A stretch of DNA of 64,000 nt, taken from contig NZ_CP092487.1 of the NCBI RefSeq assembly GCF_022429565.1, positions 460,001 to 524,000 on the forward strand, read 5' to 3'. Under the pieces are notes generated by a model, which did no database searches, was not told the origin of the DNA, and was given only the letters and a program-made list of their open reading frames with translations. Position numbers and translations under genes: made by a program. Below are positions 46,139 through 54,374 of the stretch, in pieces (within the stretch, counting starts at the first letter, position 1; every line of letters starts with the position of its first letter). This DNA comes from Lutibacter sp. A64 (GTDB taxonomy: Bacteria; Bacteroidota; Bacteroidia; Flavobacteriales; Flavobacteriaceae).

Positions 46139-46765
46139 ATGAAAACACCATATAAAAATATATACAATGTGCTTAGATTAAATCGTTTCATTGTATTAAC
46201 GGTCATTATTGGCGCAGTCATAACAAGTATTGTTTCAGTAATCTTAGTTGTAAAACTTTACAATGAAACTGTAAATAATGCTTTTGTAGTGAATACAGAT
46301 GGAAGTGCAATACCTATAAAACTGGTTTCACAACAAGAAAATTTAGAGGTAGAAGTATTGGCGCATTTAGAACTTTTTCATACCTATTTTTATCATATAG
46401 ATGCTAGTAATTATGAAAAGCATTTGGAGAAAGCCTTATGGCTTGGGAATAGCTCAATTGATGGTTTATATGGACAAAAGAAAGCGGATGGAGTTTACAA
46501 TCGCTTATTACAATATTCTTTGGTTCAGAAGGTAAAAAAAATCACATCAAAAATAGACATTCAAACAACTCCCTATAGATTTGAAACAACGACTATTTTT
46601 GAAATAAACAGAGGGTCGGTAACCGATACTTATGAGTTAATAACAACAGGGAATCTCATAAAGGTAGATAGAAACTTTCCAAACAATACCCATGGTTTAT
46701 TAATTACCAACTTTTTTGAAAACCAACTTAAAAAGATAGAAAGCTATGAAGATAGAAAAGAATAA
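46139..46765 (+). CDS. traK: Conjugation protein TraK (VirB8-like)
   Basis: A protein of 208 residues with one N-terminal membrane helix (VLTVIIGAVITSIVSVILVVKL) and a periplasmic part with the NTF2-like fold of VirB8 (VEVLAHLELFHTYFYHIDASNYEKHLEKALWLGNSS). It is an inner-membrane scaffold of the transfer machine. It overlaps traM by 20 bp. The small TraL protein usually found between them is missing. Confidence 0.85.
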   Translation: MKTPYKNIYNVLRLNRFIVLTVIIGAVITSIVSVILVVKLYNETVNNAFVVNTDGSAIPIKLVSQQENLEVEVLAHLELFHTYFYHIDASNYEKHLEKALWLGNSSIDGLYGQKKADGVYNRLLQYSLVQKVKKITSKIDIQTTPYRFETTTIFEINRGSVTDTYELITTGNLIKVDRNFPNNTHGLLITNFFENQLKKIESYEDRKE

Positions 46766-47684
46766 AATAGTATTTGTAGCGATCATTTTATGTGTGTTGC
46801 TTTTTATAGGTTCCTATGCGGTTATTCACTTTTCAGAAGATGAGGCAGCTACTATTGAAAGTAATCAAATTCCAATACCAGCATTAAAAGATGAACAAAA
46901 GCAGTACGATTCAAAATTAGAGGCATTGAATGATTTAATAGAAGTAAGAGAAACCAATGCGCCAAGTATTTATGATGAGCGATTATTAGATTCCACAGGT
47001 GTTTATGATCCAGATTTATTAAGCAAAGAAAAGATGCGAATAGTAGATAGTATCTATAATCAAGGGCGGATTAATTACTCAGATAAGAGCTATAGAAAAA
47101 ATGCTGCCGATTTACCAGAAAAGATAATTATAAAAGACACGATTGGAATTCTAAAAACTGCCAAAACAGTAATTGAAAACAAACAATTAGCTCTAGAGCA
47201 TCAATTATTTTTTGCATCAGACCCAAAAAGCAATCAAAGTTTAAATATTCAAAATTCAGACTCCGAAATTTATGTAGTAGTGAATGGAGCACAAACCGTA
47301 AAGAAAAATTACCGTTTGAAAATGCGCCTAATAAATGATGCAATTATAAGCGGTAATAGCATTCGAAAGAATACAGAAATATATGGTTTTGTCAGTTTTA
47401 AACCCAACCGGGCAATAATTGCCATTACAAATATCAACCACCAACCATTTAAACTTAAGGCGTATGACCTTCAAGATGGAAGTGAGGGGATTTATATAGA
47501 AAATAGTTTTCAAGATGAAGCAAGACAAGAAGTAGTAGGAGATGTAATAGATGATATCAATATTTCTGGAGTACCACAAATAACCGGTATCAAAAAAATA
47601 TTCCAACGCAACAACAAAAATGTAAAAGTTACCATTGCTGATAATTACAAATTAATCTTAAAGCCGCTAAAAGAAACTAATTAA
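46746..47684 (+). CDS. traM: Conjugation protein TraM (VirB10-like)
   Basis: A protein of 312 residues with an N-terminal membrane helix (VFVAIILCVLLFIGSYAVI), a polar spacer and a C-terminal beta-domain (LKMRLINDAIISGNSIRKNTEIYGFVSFKPNRAIIAI). It would span the envelope and link inner and outer membrane parts. It is shorter than the CTnDOT TraM, mainly in the spacer. Confidence 0.82.
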   Translation: MKIEKNKIVFVAIILCVLLFIGSYAVIHFSEDEAATIESNQIPIPALKDEQKQYDSKLEALNDLIEVRETNAPSIYDERLLDSTGVYDPDLLSKEKMRIVDSIYNQGRINYSDKSYRKNAADLPEKIIIKDTIGILKTAKTVIENKQLALEHQLFFASDPKSNQSLNIQNSDSEIYVVVNGAQTVKKNYRLKMRLINDAIISGNSIRKNTEIYGFVSFKPNRAIIAITNINHQPFKLKAYDLQDGSEGIYIENSFQDEARQEVVGDVIDDINISGVPQITGIKKIFQRNNKNVKVTIADNYKLILKPLKETN

Positions 47685-47695
47685 AATAACGACCT

Positions 47696-48508
47696 ATGAA
47701 AACATATCTAACATTACTAATATTGATTCAGTCAATTTTGACAACTGCACAACAAACACTAGACACCATTTATGCAAACGAACAAATGAATGTAGCACTA
47801 TTTTTTCCAAATCCAATTCGTCAAGGAATAACTGGAGCTGATCATTTTGTTTTTTCATACAATAGGGAAAAAGAACAATATTTTGGATTGCTACAAGCAA
47901 CGCCAGGAACTGAGAGTAATTTGTTAACTATTACAGATGATGGACAAGTATATAGTTATATCTTAAAATATAATGAAGAACTTAAAAAGTTAAATTATTT
48001 TGTTTCTGAAGAGGAAAGTATTGGAAATGAAAAGCCTAAGAAAATTAAACAAAAACCAATATTAGAAACAGTAATAAAGTCTAAAAATGAAAAGGAAAAC
48101 AGAATTAGATATTTCCAAAGGTTTAGTGAATATTTATTGAATTCAAAACTGGAACATATTGCAATCAAACGTAGAAAAGGAATACAATTACGATTGCAGA
48201 AAGTAGCTTATAATGCTTCGGAGGTGTATTTGCTTATTGAAATTAAAAATAAATCTAAAATTGATTTTGAGATTGATTATTTGAATATTTACAGAATCAA
48301 TGGAAACAAAAAAAGAAAAGCATCTTATCAAAGTTTACAACAAAAACCAGTTTACAAATACAATATGCCTGATATCATTAGAATTGGACAAAGCCTAAGG
48401 TTTGTTTATGTGCTACCAAAATTCGTATTAGGAGATAATGAAAAATTACAAATTGAATTGCAAGAGTTGAAGGGGAATAGGAAAGTGGTTTTGGAAGCTA
48501 AAAACTAG
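47696..48508 (+). CDS. traN: Conjugation protein TraN (DUF4138, VirB9-like)
   Basis: A protein of 270 residues with a signal peptide (LILIQSILTTAQQ) and the DUF4138 beta-domain (MNVALFFPNPIRQGITGADHFVF). TraN forms the outer-membrane collar with TraM. It is the last tra gene, and its stop overlaps the stop of the convergent integrase gene by 4 bp. TraO, TraP and TraQ do not follow, so either the integrase replaced that end or this element class lacks them. Confidence 0.83.
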   Translation: MKTYLTLLILIQSILTTAQQTLDTIYANEQMNVALFFPNPIRQGITGADHFVFSYNREKEQYFGLLQATPGTESNLLTITDDGQVYSYILKYNEELKKLNYFVSEEESIGNEKPKKIKQKPILETVIKSKNEKENRIRYFQRFSEYLLNSKLEHIAIKRRKGIQLRLQKVAYNASEVYLLIEIKNKSKIDFEIDYLNIYRINGNKKRKASYQSLQQKPVYKYNMPDIIRIGQSLRFVYVLPKFVLGDNEKLQIELQELKGNRKVVLEAKN

Positions 48509-49758
48509 TTAACGAACACTTTATTTGTATCATCTGAGTTCCTATTAAAGTTTAGTTTATCTCTTAAAATCTTCATATCATCGCTAACCTTTCTATCTAA
48601 AATTTTGGCATAATGTTGTGTAGTTCGTAAAGATTTATGACCAAGCATTTTACTCACTGACTCAATAGGTACACCATTTGTAAGTGTAACTGTAGTGGCA
48701 AAAGTATGGCGTGCTAAATGAAACGTTAAGTTTTTATTGATTTCGCATAAATCAGCTATCTCTTTCAAATAGGCATTCATTTTTTGATTGCTGAGTACAG
48801 GTAGAAGTCTATTATCGTTTTCGATATCAGGATGATCAGCATATTTTTCAATTAATGACTGAGCTGTAGGAAGTAATGGAATATTACTACGAGTATCTGT
48901 TTTTGTTCTTTTTATTTTTATCCAGCGTTCACCATCAATACCTATGACAATATTATCTTTTGAAAGTTTTTTCACATCAGAATATGCTAATCCAGTAAAA
49001 CAGCAGAAAATAAAAACATCCTTTACATGATTAAGTCGCAATGTATGTAATTGTTTATCGACCATTTTTTGAATTTCTCCTTCAGATAAAAATTCTCTAT
49101 CAACCACTTTTAATCTAGATTTCCAATTAAAGAAGGGGTCTTTTCTTATCCAGTCATTTGCATAAGCAATACGTATGATTTTTTTAAAATTAGTAATGTA
49201 TTTAATAGCAGTATTGTGAGCGCAATTCCGTTCAGTTTTTAGATAATATTCAAAACCAGTTATAAATTTGTGGTCAACATCTTTAACTGGGATATCTTCG
49301 AGATTGTATTCTAATTTAATGTAATCTTCTGTATGTTTTTTAGCTGTTCTATAACGTTCTGCTGTACCAGCTGCAAAACCGTTGCCTATTAGTTTTTCAA
49401 CTTGGTCATTGTGATTTTGAAAAATTTCCAGTAACATTTTATGTTTCTGATCCTTTCCTAAAAAGATGTTTTTGATTATTTCAGCAGTAATTGTGCTTTC
49501 ACTTTCACTAAGCTTATCATGGATTCTATAAACTCTATTTCTAATACCATCCATATATCTATTTAGTTCTCGTGCATTTGAGGTTGTCCCTCGTATTTTA
49601 CCAGCTTTTGTATTCCATTTTTCTAAAAGGACTTTTCTTTTAATACTTAATTCACTACGCTTGCCATCAATTGTAATTCTTAAGTAAATAGGAGCTCTAC
49701 CATTTTTGTTTGTATCGTTACCTCTTGGGTAAAATAATATTGAAAATCTATTTTGCAT
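48505..49758 (-). CDS. Tyrosine recombinase (integrase) of the ICE
   Basis: A protein of 417 residues: an N-terminal arm-binding domain (RGNDTNKNGRAPIYLRITID), a SAM-like core-binding domain (about 105-205) and the catalytic domain with HLARHTF, LGHKSLRTTQHYAKI and nucleophile Tyr383. The usual first catalytic Arg in TGLRxS is Ala258 here (TGLAYSDV), an exchange also seen as Ser in IntDOT, in which another Arg compensates. It integrates the element, most likely in the tRNA-Ser gene 240 bp from its start. GGTGCG repeats before the start may be arm sites or operators. Confidence 0.93.
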   Translation of the reverse strand: MQNRFSILFYPRGNDTNKNGRAPIYLRITIDGKRSELSIKRKVLLEKWNTKAGKIRGTTSNARELNRYMDGIRNRVYRIHDKLSESESTITAEIIKNIFLGKDQKHKMLLEIFQNHNDQVEKLIGNGFAAGTAERYRTAKKHTEDYIKLEYNLEDIPVKDVDHKFITGFEYYLKTERNCAHNTAIKYITNFKKIIRIAYANDWIRKDPFFNWKSRLKVVDREFLSEGEIQKMVDKQLHTLRLNHVKDVFIFCCFTGLAYSDVKKLSKDNIVIGIDGERWIKIKRTKTDTRSNIPLLPTAQSLIEKYADHPDIENDNRLLPVLSNQKMNAYLKEIADLCEINKNLTFHLARHTFATTVTLTNGVPIESVSKMLGHKSLRTTQHYAKILDRKVSDDMKILRDKLNFNRNSDDTNKVFVN

Positions 49759-49897
49759 CGGTGCGTATGTATTAAAATTATATTTAAAGATACAAAAAAA
49801 TAATTAATTAATTTACTGCAACATTTTGATTAGTAGTGTTTTGAGGTGAATTCGGTGCGTAATTTAATAAAAAATAATGCGCACCGAATACCGCACC
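49759..49897. repeat. Cluster of GGTGCG repeats, candidate integrase arm sites
   Basis: GGTGCG appears at 49760-49765 and 49854-49859 in direct orientation and at 49880-49885 and 49892-49897 inverted. Two copies form a 10-bp perfect dyad (ATTCGGTGCG 49850-49859 / CGCACCGAAT 49880-49889). GC-rich hexamers repeated in such AT-rich DNA between the integrase start and the tRNA suit integrase or excisionase binding, or control of the integrase promoter. Confidence 0.55.
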
Positions 49898-49942
49898 TTT
49901 TATTTAATATTTTATGGTTTTAATTGATGTTTTAGAAAATTA

Positions 49943-49975
49943 AAAACCCTGTAATCATTTGATTTACAGGGTTTT
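49943..49975 (-). terminator. Terminator behind tRNA-Ser
   Basis: A 12-bp perfect stem (AAAACCCTGTAA and its complement) with a 9-nt loop; on the minus strand it is followed by a T-rich stretch. It ends the tRNA-Ser transcript and sits on the element side of the presumed attachment site. Confidence 0.7.
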
Positions 49976-49998
49976 GTTAGAATTTGATAAATTCTCAG

Positions 49999-50083
49999 CG
50001 GAGAAAGAGGGATTCGAACCCCCGGAGGTGTGACCCTCAACAGTTTTCAAGACTGCCGCATTCGACCACTCTGCCATTTCTCC
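49999..50083 (-). tRNA. tRNA-Ser (anticodon UGA)
   Basis: An 85-nt class II tRNA read on the minus strand: GGAGAAATGGCAGAG at the 5' end, the anticodon loop CTTGAAA with anticodon TGA, a long variable arm, the GGTTCGAATCC T-arm and the acceptor pair GGAGAAA / TTTCTCC. The integrase gene lies next to its 3' end, the usual layout for an ICE attachment site. CCA is not encoded. The gene looks intact. Confidence 0.95.
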
Positions 50084-50094
50084 TTTAGCGGTTG

Positions 50095-50126
50095 CAAATA
50101 TAGAAACCTTTTTTGGTTCTCTCAAA
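50095..50126 (-). promoter_or_regulatory. Promoter of tRNA-Ser
   Basis: On the minus strand TTTG (50123-50126) and TATATTTG (50095-50102) are 20 bases apart, a full match to the Bacteroidota promoter. The start point would lie just before the tRNA 5' end. Confidence 0.7.
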
Positions 50127-50388
50127 TTTTTTTTAGATTTTTTTTGAATATTTTTATTTAATTTTTAAGTGTGTTTGAAATTCAGTTAATTAGATAGGTT
50201 CTAAGAATAGAAATATTGGTTTTATTGTAGATGTAATTAATATAATAGTCAGAAAATGTACTCTGGTAAGTGTTTTGTGAAAAAAAGGTACCCTTGTCAA
50301 AAAGTTTTTAATTGTTATTATGGTAATAAAATTATGTTTTTTTAAATTTATTTCAATCACTAAATTAGTCTTCTCTAAAATTCTTTTT

Positions 50389-50396
50389 TAAATTTG
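50389..50396 (+). promoter_or_regulatory. Promoter minus-7 element of aroC
   Basis: TAAATTTG matches TANNTTTG; transcription would begin about 12 nt before the ATG at 50415. No clear minus-33 TTTG. The rest of the 300-bp gap after the tRNA holds nothing recognised. Confidence 0.45.
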
Positions 50397-50414
50397 CCGA
50401 CTAATATTATATGT

Positions 50415-51464
50415 ATGTCTAATTCATTAGGAAAAATATTTACAATTACCACTTTTGGAGAATCTCATGGTGAAGCTATTGGTGGTGTAATTGATGGTTG
50501 TCCAGCAGGTATAGAACTTGATTTTGAGGCTATTCAAAAAGAAATGGATAGAAGAAAACCTGGGCAATCTAAAATTGTAACTCAGCGTAAAGAACCAGAT
50601 GAAGTTCAATTTTTATCAGGTATTTTTGAAGGGAAAACAACGGGTGCTTCTATTGGTTTTGTTATTAAAAACGTTCATCAAAGATCGAATGATTATTCGC
50701 ATATAAAAGATTCTTATCGTCCTTCTCATGCCGATTATACGTACGATAAAAAGTATGGAAATCGTGATTATCGTGGTGGAGGTAGAACTTCTGCAAGAGA
50801 AACTGCCAATTGGGTAGTTGGTGGTGCGGTAGCAAAACAAACTATTCCTTCAATAAAAATAAACGCATACACTTCTTCCGTTGGAGATTTGTTTTTAGAG
50901 AAACCATATCAAGCGTTAGATTTTAGCAAAACAGAAACAAATATTGTACGTTGTCCTGATGAAGAAGTTGCCGAAAAAATGATTTCTAAAATAGATCAAA
51001 TTAGAAAACAAGGTGATACTATTGGAGGTACTGTAACTTGTGTTATTCAAAATGTGCCAGTTGGTTTAGGTGAACCAATTTTTGATAAGTTACACGCGCA
51101 ATTAGGTAAAGCAATGCTTTCTATTAATGCAGTTAAAGGTTTTGAGTATGGAAGTGGATTCTGCGGTGCAAAGATGACAGGAAGTGAGCATAATGATCTT
51201 TTTAATAAAGATGGTTCTACTAAAACCAATCTTTCTGGAGGGATTCAAGGAGGAATTAGTAATGGGATGGATATTTATTTTCGTGTAGCTTTTAAACCTG
51301 TTGCAACTATTATGCAAAAACAACAAACCATAGATAAAGATGGAAATATTGTTGAAATGATGGGGAAAGGACGTCACGATCCTTGTGTGGTTCCTAGAGC
51401 TGTGCCTATTGTTGAGGCTTTGGCTGCAATGGTATTAGCAGATTTTATGTTATTAAATAAATAA
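50415..51464 (+). CDS. aroC: Chorismate synthase
   Basis: The ATG at 50415 gives 349 residues starting [20 protein letters not shown]; the frame upstream to 50394 is only a TTG extension across the promoter. Family signatures [32 protein letters not shown]-type (here [14 protein letters not shown]) and [19 protein letters not shown] are all present. The enzyme makes chorismate from EPSP with reduced FMN, the last step of the shikimate pathway. It is the first chromosomal gene beyond the ICE boundary and is followed by a strong hairpin. Confidence 0.97.
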   Translation: MSNSLGKIFTITTFGESHGEAIGGVIDGCPAGIELDFEAIQKEMDRRKPGQSKIVTQRKEPDEVQFLSGIFEGKTTGASIGFVIKNVHQRSNDYSHIKDSYRPSHADYTYDKKYGNRDYRGGGRTSARETANWVVGGAVAKQTIPSIKINAYTSSVGDLFLEKPYQALDFSKTETNIVRCPDEEVAEKMISKIDQIRKQGDTIGGTVTCVIQNVPVGLGEPIFDKLHAQLGKAMLSINAVKGFEYGSGFCGAKMTGSEHNDLFNKDGSTKTNLSGGIQGGISNGMDIYFRVAFKPVATIMQKQQTIDKDGNIVEMMGKGRHDPCVVPRAVPIVEALAAMVLADFMLLNK

Positions 51465-51498
51465 TATCTATCAATTCAAATATAGAGTAGTTGTTTTA

Positions 51499-51538
51499 AC
51501 TTATTTAGAAATAGTATCTTCTATATTTCTAAATAAGT
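51499..51538 (+). terminator. 15-bp inverted repeat between aroC and the MarR gene
   Basis: ACTTATTTAGAAATA and its exact complement with a 10-nt loop. It is AT-rich and lacks a T-run, so it may end aroC transcription or serve as the operator of the MarR gene, which starts 32 bp later. MarR proteins often bind such dyads at their own promoter. Confidence 0.5.
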
Positions 51539-51569
51539 CTTAATTTGCTATTTATTAAAATTATTTATA

Positions 51570-52052
51570 TTGAAGTATATTGAAATTCTTGTAAAACTCA
51601 GAAGAATTATTCGTTCTATAAATCTTGAGAGTAAAAAAATTGAAAAAGAATTTGGGATAAGTATTCCACAACTTTTAGTGCTTAAATATTTATCAGATCA
51701 AAAAGATTATAGAGCTTTTGCTAAAGATATTAAAGCGTATATAAATTTAAATGCAAGTACAGTTTCGGGAATTATTTCTAGGTTAGAAGGAAAAGGGCTC
51801 TTGGCTAAAACTATGAGTTCAAGCGATAAAAGAGCAATATATATTGTTTTAACAGCCAAAGGCGCAGATTTACTAAATAATTCACCTTCAACACTTCAAG
51901 AAAAACTATCTAAGCGCTTGTTAAAACTGAGTACAGCACAGATAGAAGAGCTAGATAGAAATATAGAGTTGTTGACTACGATAATGGATGTTGAAGATTT
52001 AGATGCAGCTCCATTGCTTACTATAAAGGAAATAACTAGTCAATCAGATTAG
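51570..52052 (+). CDS. MarR-family transcription regulator
   Basis: A protein of 160 residues from a TTG start; the winged HTH of MarR is seen in FAKDIKAYINLNASTVSGIISRLEGKGLLAKTMSSSDKRAIYIVLTAKG. MarR proteins repress genes until a small ligand binds. A long inverted repeat lies just before the gene. The partner gene it controls is not obvious: the pro genes start 730 bp downstream behind their own promoter. Confidence 0.88.
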   Translation: MKYIEILVKLRRIIRSINLESKKIEKEFGISIPQLLVLKYLSDQKDYRAFAKDIKAYINLNASTVSGIISRLEGKGLLAKTMSSSDKRAIYIVLTAKGADLLNNSPSTLQEKLSKRLLKLSTAQIEELDRNIELLTTIMDVEDLDAAPLLTIKEITSQSD

Positions 52053-52140
52053 TTATTGTTTCATCATATTTTTAATTTAACCTAGTGTATAAAGGCTTAT
52101 TTTCAGGTTTTTATGGATGTGTGTTTATGTTGATATTTAA

Positions 52141-52169
52141 AAATAGTTTCTATAAGAACTATTTTTTTG
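52141..52169 (+). terminator. Terminator of the MarR gene
   Basis: An 8-bp perfect stem (AAATAGTT / AACTATTT), 8-nt loop, then a run of T. A promoter element follows immediately. Confidence 0.65.
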
Positions 52170-52177
52170 TATATTTG
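52170..52177 (+). promoter_or_regulatory. Promoter of the pro leader transcript
   Basis: TATATTTG is an exact minus-7 element right behind the MarR terminator; TTTC at 52147-52150 may serve as minus 33. Transcription would begin near 52184, giving a leader of about 600 nt before proC. Confidence 0.5.
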
Positions 52178-52231
52178 CAAAAGTTCCTTTAAAAATAAAG
52201 GTTTTAACTATAGTTTCACTAGAACAAGTAT

Positions 52232-52354
52232 ATGTATATTGAAAAGAATTCAGAAAAGAGTATTGTGTGTACAAATAATAAAACTTCATTTTCGCTAAAT
52301 TCAATTTTATTAAGTTGCGAAAATTCTAAAACAACTACAACTATAGCTACGTAG
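52232..52354 (+). CDS. Small leader ORF with a threonine-rich end
   Basis: A 40-codon ORF, ATG to TAG, 48 bp after the predicted transcript start. It ends KTTTTIAT: five Thr and one Ile codon in the last eight. Thr/Ile runs at the end of a leader ORF are the mark of the threonine-operon attenuator (ThrL of E. coli). Here, however, no thr gene follows; the next genes make proline. It may be a leader left behind after loss or movement of a thr operon, or control by threonine supply of something else. Confidence 0.5.
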   Translation: MYIEKNSEKSIVCTNNKTSFSLNSILLSCENSKTTTTIAT

Positions 52355-52458
52355 CGTTAAATTATAGATTACCTCATCCTTTGTTCTTAATTAAAGGTTT
52401 GACTACTATTATTTAGCAAATATTTACAACCAAAAAAACAACAAAATTGGCCTAAAAT

Positions 52459-52478
52459 AAAAACTTATTAAAGTTTTT
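52459..52478 (+). terminator. AT-rich hairpin in the pro leader
   Basis: An 8-bp perfect stem AAAAACTT / AAGTTTTT with a 4-base loop, then GTTT. It is a weak terminator between the leader ORF and proC and a possible attenuator. The following 300 bp to proC hold nothing else recognised. Confidence 0.4.
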
Positions 52479-52780
52479 GTTTAGATAGTTACGTGTGTTG
52501 TTTTTAGAAATGTGTAAAGTTAAAAATCAATTATTAAGTACTAAGGTTTTACAGGTGTTGAATTTATGAATTATAACATTAAAAAATATAGATGTTAATA
52601 CAATAATAAAAATGAAAGAATAAATAAAATTAAGCAATAAAGTAACTAAGTATTTTATAGTTTTTAAAGTTAAAAGTTACTTCAATTTAAGAAAAACTAA
52701 AAGAGAAAAGATTGAGTTATAGATTGTATGAATCTAAACTTCAATTAATTTTAATTAAATAATTTATAGAATAAAAAAGA

Positions 52781-53587
52781 ATGAAAGTACTAGTAATTGG
52801 AGCAGGAAATATGGGGTTAACTTATGCAGAAGGAATGTCTAAATCTAAACTCCTAAAGAAAAAAAATATAATGGTAATTGATAAGTCTGATGAAAAATTA
52901 GATGAGATTCGTCAAATTTCACATTTTGATGCTTATAATAATTTAGAAGACTGTATTCCAAATGCAGATATAATTTTTGTAGCCGTTAAACCGTATCATG
53001 CGGAAGAATTATTTAAAACAATTCAACCTTTGGTTTCTTCTGATCAAATCATAATTTCTATTATGGCGGGTATCACCATAGATGTTATTCAGAATCTTTC
53101 TGGAATAACAAAAGTAGTGCGTGCAATGCCAAATTTACCAGCAAGTGTTGGGTTGGGCTTAACTTCTTACGTGGCATCTTCTAATGTTTCTAGAATAGAA
53201 TTGTTAACGGTAGAAAGTCTGTTAAGTACAACAGGAAAGTCTATTTTGGTTAGTTCTGAAAATTTAATTGATGCATCAACAGGTATTTCTGGAAGTGGAC
53301 CTGCTTATGTGTTTTATTTTATGCAAAGTATGATGGAAGCAGCATTGCAAATGGGCTTTTCAAAAAACGATTCTAAATTATTGGTAAGTCAAACTTTTAC
53401 AGGGGCAATAGAACTTTTTAATCAGTCTAACCTTTCTCCAAATTCTTGGATGCAAAGAGTAGCTTCAAAAGGAGGTACAACACAAGCAGCATTAGATTCT
53501 ATGGACGATAATAATGTAAATGAATTAATTAAAGAAGCGGCATTTGCGGCATTTGCTCGTGCTGTTGAATTGGGAAAATTAGGTTAA
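52781..53587 (+). CDS. proC: Pyrroline-5-carboxylate reductase
   Basis: A protein of 268 residues with an N-terminal Rossmann motif (VIGAGNMGLTYAEGM) and the family signature GISGSGPAYVFYFMQSMMEAAL. It makes proline from pyrroline-5-carboxylate using NAD(P)H, the last step. It is first in the proC-proB-proA operon; proB begins 1 bp after its stop. Length is normal. Confidence 0.95.
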   Translation: MKVLVIGAGNMGLTYAEGMSKSKLLKKKNIMVIDKSDEKLDEIRQISHFDAYNNLEDCIPNADIIFVAVKPYHAEELFKTIQPLVSSDQIIISIMAGITIDVIQNLSGITKVVRAMPNLPASVGLGLTSYVASSNVSRIELLTVESLLSTTGKSILVSSENLIDASTGISGSGPAYVFYFMQSMMEAALQMGFSKNDSKLLVSQTFTGAIELFNQSNLSPNSWMQRVASKGGTTQAALDSMDDNNVNELIKEAAFAAFARAVELGKLG

Positions 53588-53588
53588 T

Positions 53589-54359
53589 ATGTATAAAGAA
53601 ATAATTGTTATTAAGGTTGGTACTAATGTAATGACCAATAAAGATAATAGAATTGTAAGAACAGTTTTAAGAAACTTAGTTAAACAAATTGCCGAACTTT
53701 ATGAACGAGGTATAATTACGCTTTTAGTTTCATCGGGCTCTGTAATTGCAGGAAAGGAAGTTTTAGGAGAATCAAGCATAGAAGATAAAACACAAAAAAG
53801 GCAAGTGTATTCATCTATTGGACAGCCTAGAATGATGCGACTGTATTATACAATTTTTCAAGAGTACGGAATGAAATGTGCTCAAGTACTTCCTACTAAA
53901 CGAGATTTTAGTCCAGGAATTCATCGTGAAAATATGATAAAATGTTGTCAAGGTTTACTTTCTGAAGGCGTAATTCCTATTGCAAATGAAGATGATGCCG
54001 TATCAATTACAATGTCTATGTTTTCCGATAATGATGAGCTTGCAAGTTTGCTTGCTCAATTAATAAATGCAGATAGATTAATTATTCTTACAGATATTGA
54101 TGGATTGTATACTGGGCACCCAGATGCTGATAGTAGTAATCTTATTAAAAATGTAGATCCAGATGATAATCTTGATAAATATATTAAAGATAGCGGTAAA
54201 TCAGAAGGAGAAGGTAGAGGAGGAATGGGATCTAAGTTAACCTATGCGCAAGAAACAGCATCACATAGTATTCCTACCTTTATAGCTAATGGAAAAAAGA
54301 AAAATACCATTATAGATATTATAGATGGTAAAAATGTTGGGACAAAAGTGTCCTTGTAA
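53589..54359 (+). CDS. proB: Glutamate 5-kinase, short form without PUA domain
   Basis: A protein of 256 residues with the amino-acid-kinase fold (VIKVGTNVMTN, LVSSGSVIAGKEVL, SDNDELASLLAQLINADRLIILTDIDGLYTG, GMGSKLTYAQETA). It phosphorylates glutamate as the first step to proline. The C-terminal PUA domain of the E. coli enzyme (about 100 residues) is missing; short forms exist in other bacteria. It lies between proC and proA with gaps of 1 and 15 bp. Confidence 0.93.
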   Translation: MYKEIIVIKVGTNVMTNKDNRIVRTVLRNLVKQIAELYERGIITLLVSSGSVIAGKEVLGESSIEDKTQKRQVYSSIGQPRMMRLYYTIFQEYGMKCAQVLPTKRDFSPGIHRENMIKCCQGLLSEGVIPIANEDDAVSITMSMFSDNDELASLLAQLINADRLIILTDIDGLYTGHPDADSSNLIKNVDPDDNLDKYIKDSGKSEGEGRGGMGSKLTYAQETASHSIPTFIANGKKKNTIIDIIDGKNVGTKVSL

Positions 54360-54374
54360 TAAAATAGAATTATA

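Larger units (their letters stand above)
17675..49999. mobile_element. Integrative conjugative element, CTnDOT-like backbone (one end defined)
   Basis: The backbone is made of RteC, HTH and ATPase control genes (17675-20315), traE-F-G-I-J-K-M-N (41661-48508) and a tyrosine integrase beside the 3' end of tRNA-Ser. The right end is probably in that tRNA. The left coordinate given is only the first clear backbone gene: the regions before it look like cargo and may belong to the element. No relaxase, coupling protein, TraO-Q or second tRNA-end repeat was found, so either the missing part lies before position 1 or the element is incomplete. Confidence 0.75.

Noticed and set aside
49999-50083. Second copy of the tRNA-Ser 3' end as the other att site
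   Set aside because: I looked for the GGAGAAAGAGGGATTCGAAC stretch elsewhere in the window and saw no other copy, so the other end cannot be placed.
52232-52354. Leader of a threonine operon controlling thr genes here
   Set aside because: No thr gene follows; the next genes are proC, proB and proA. Only the leader-like shape is kept as a finding.
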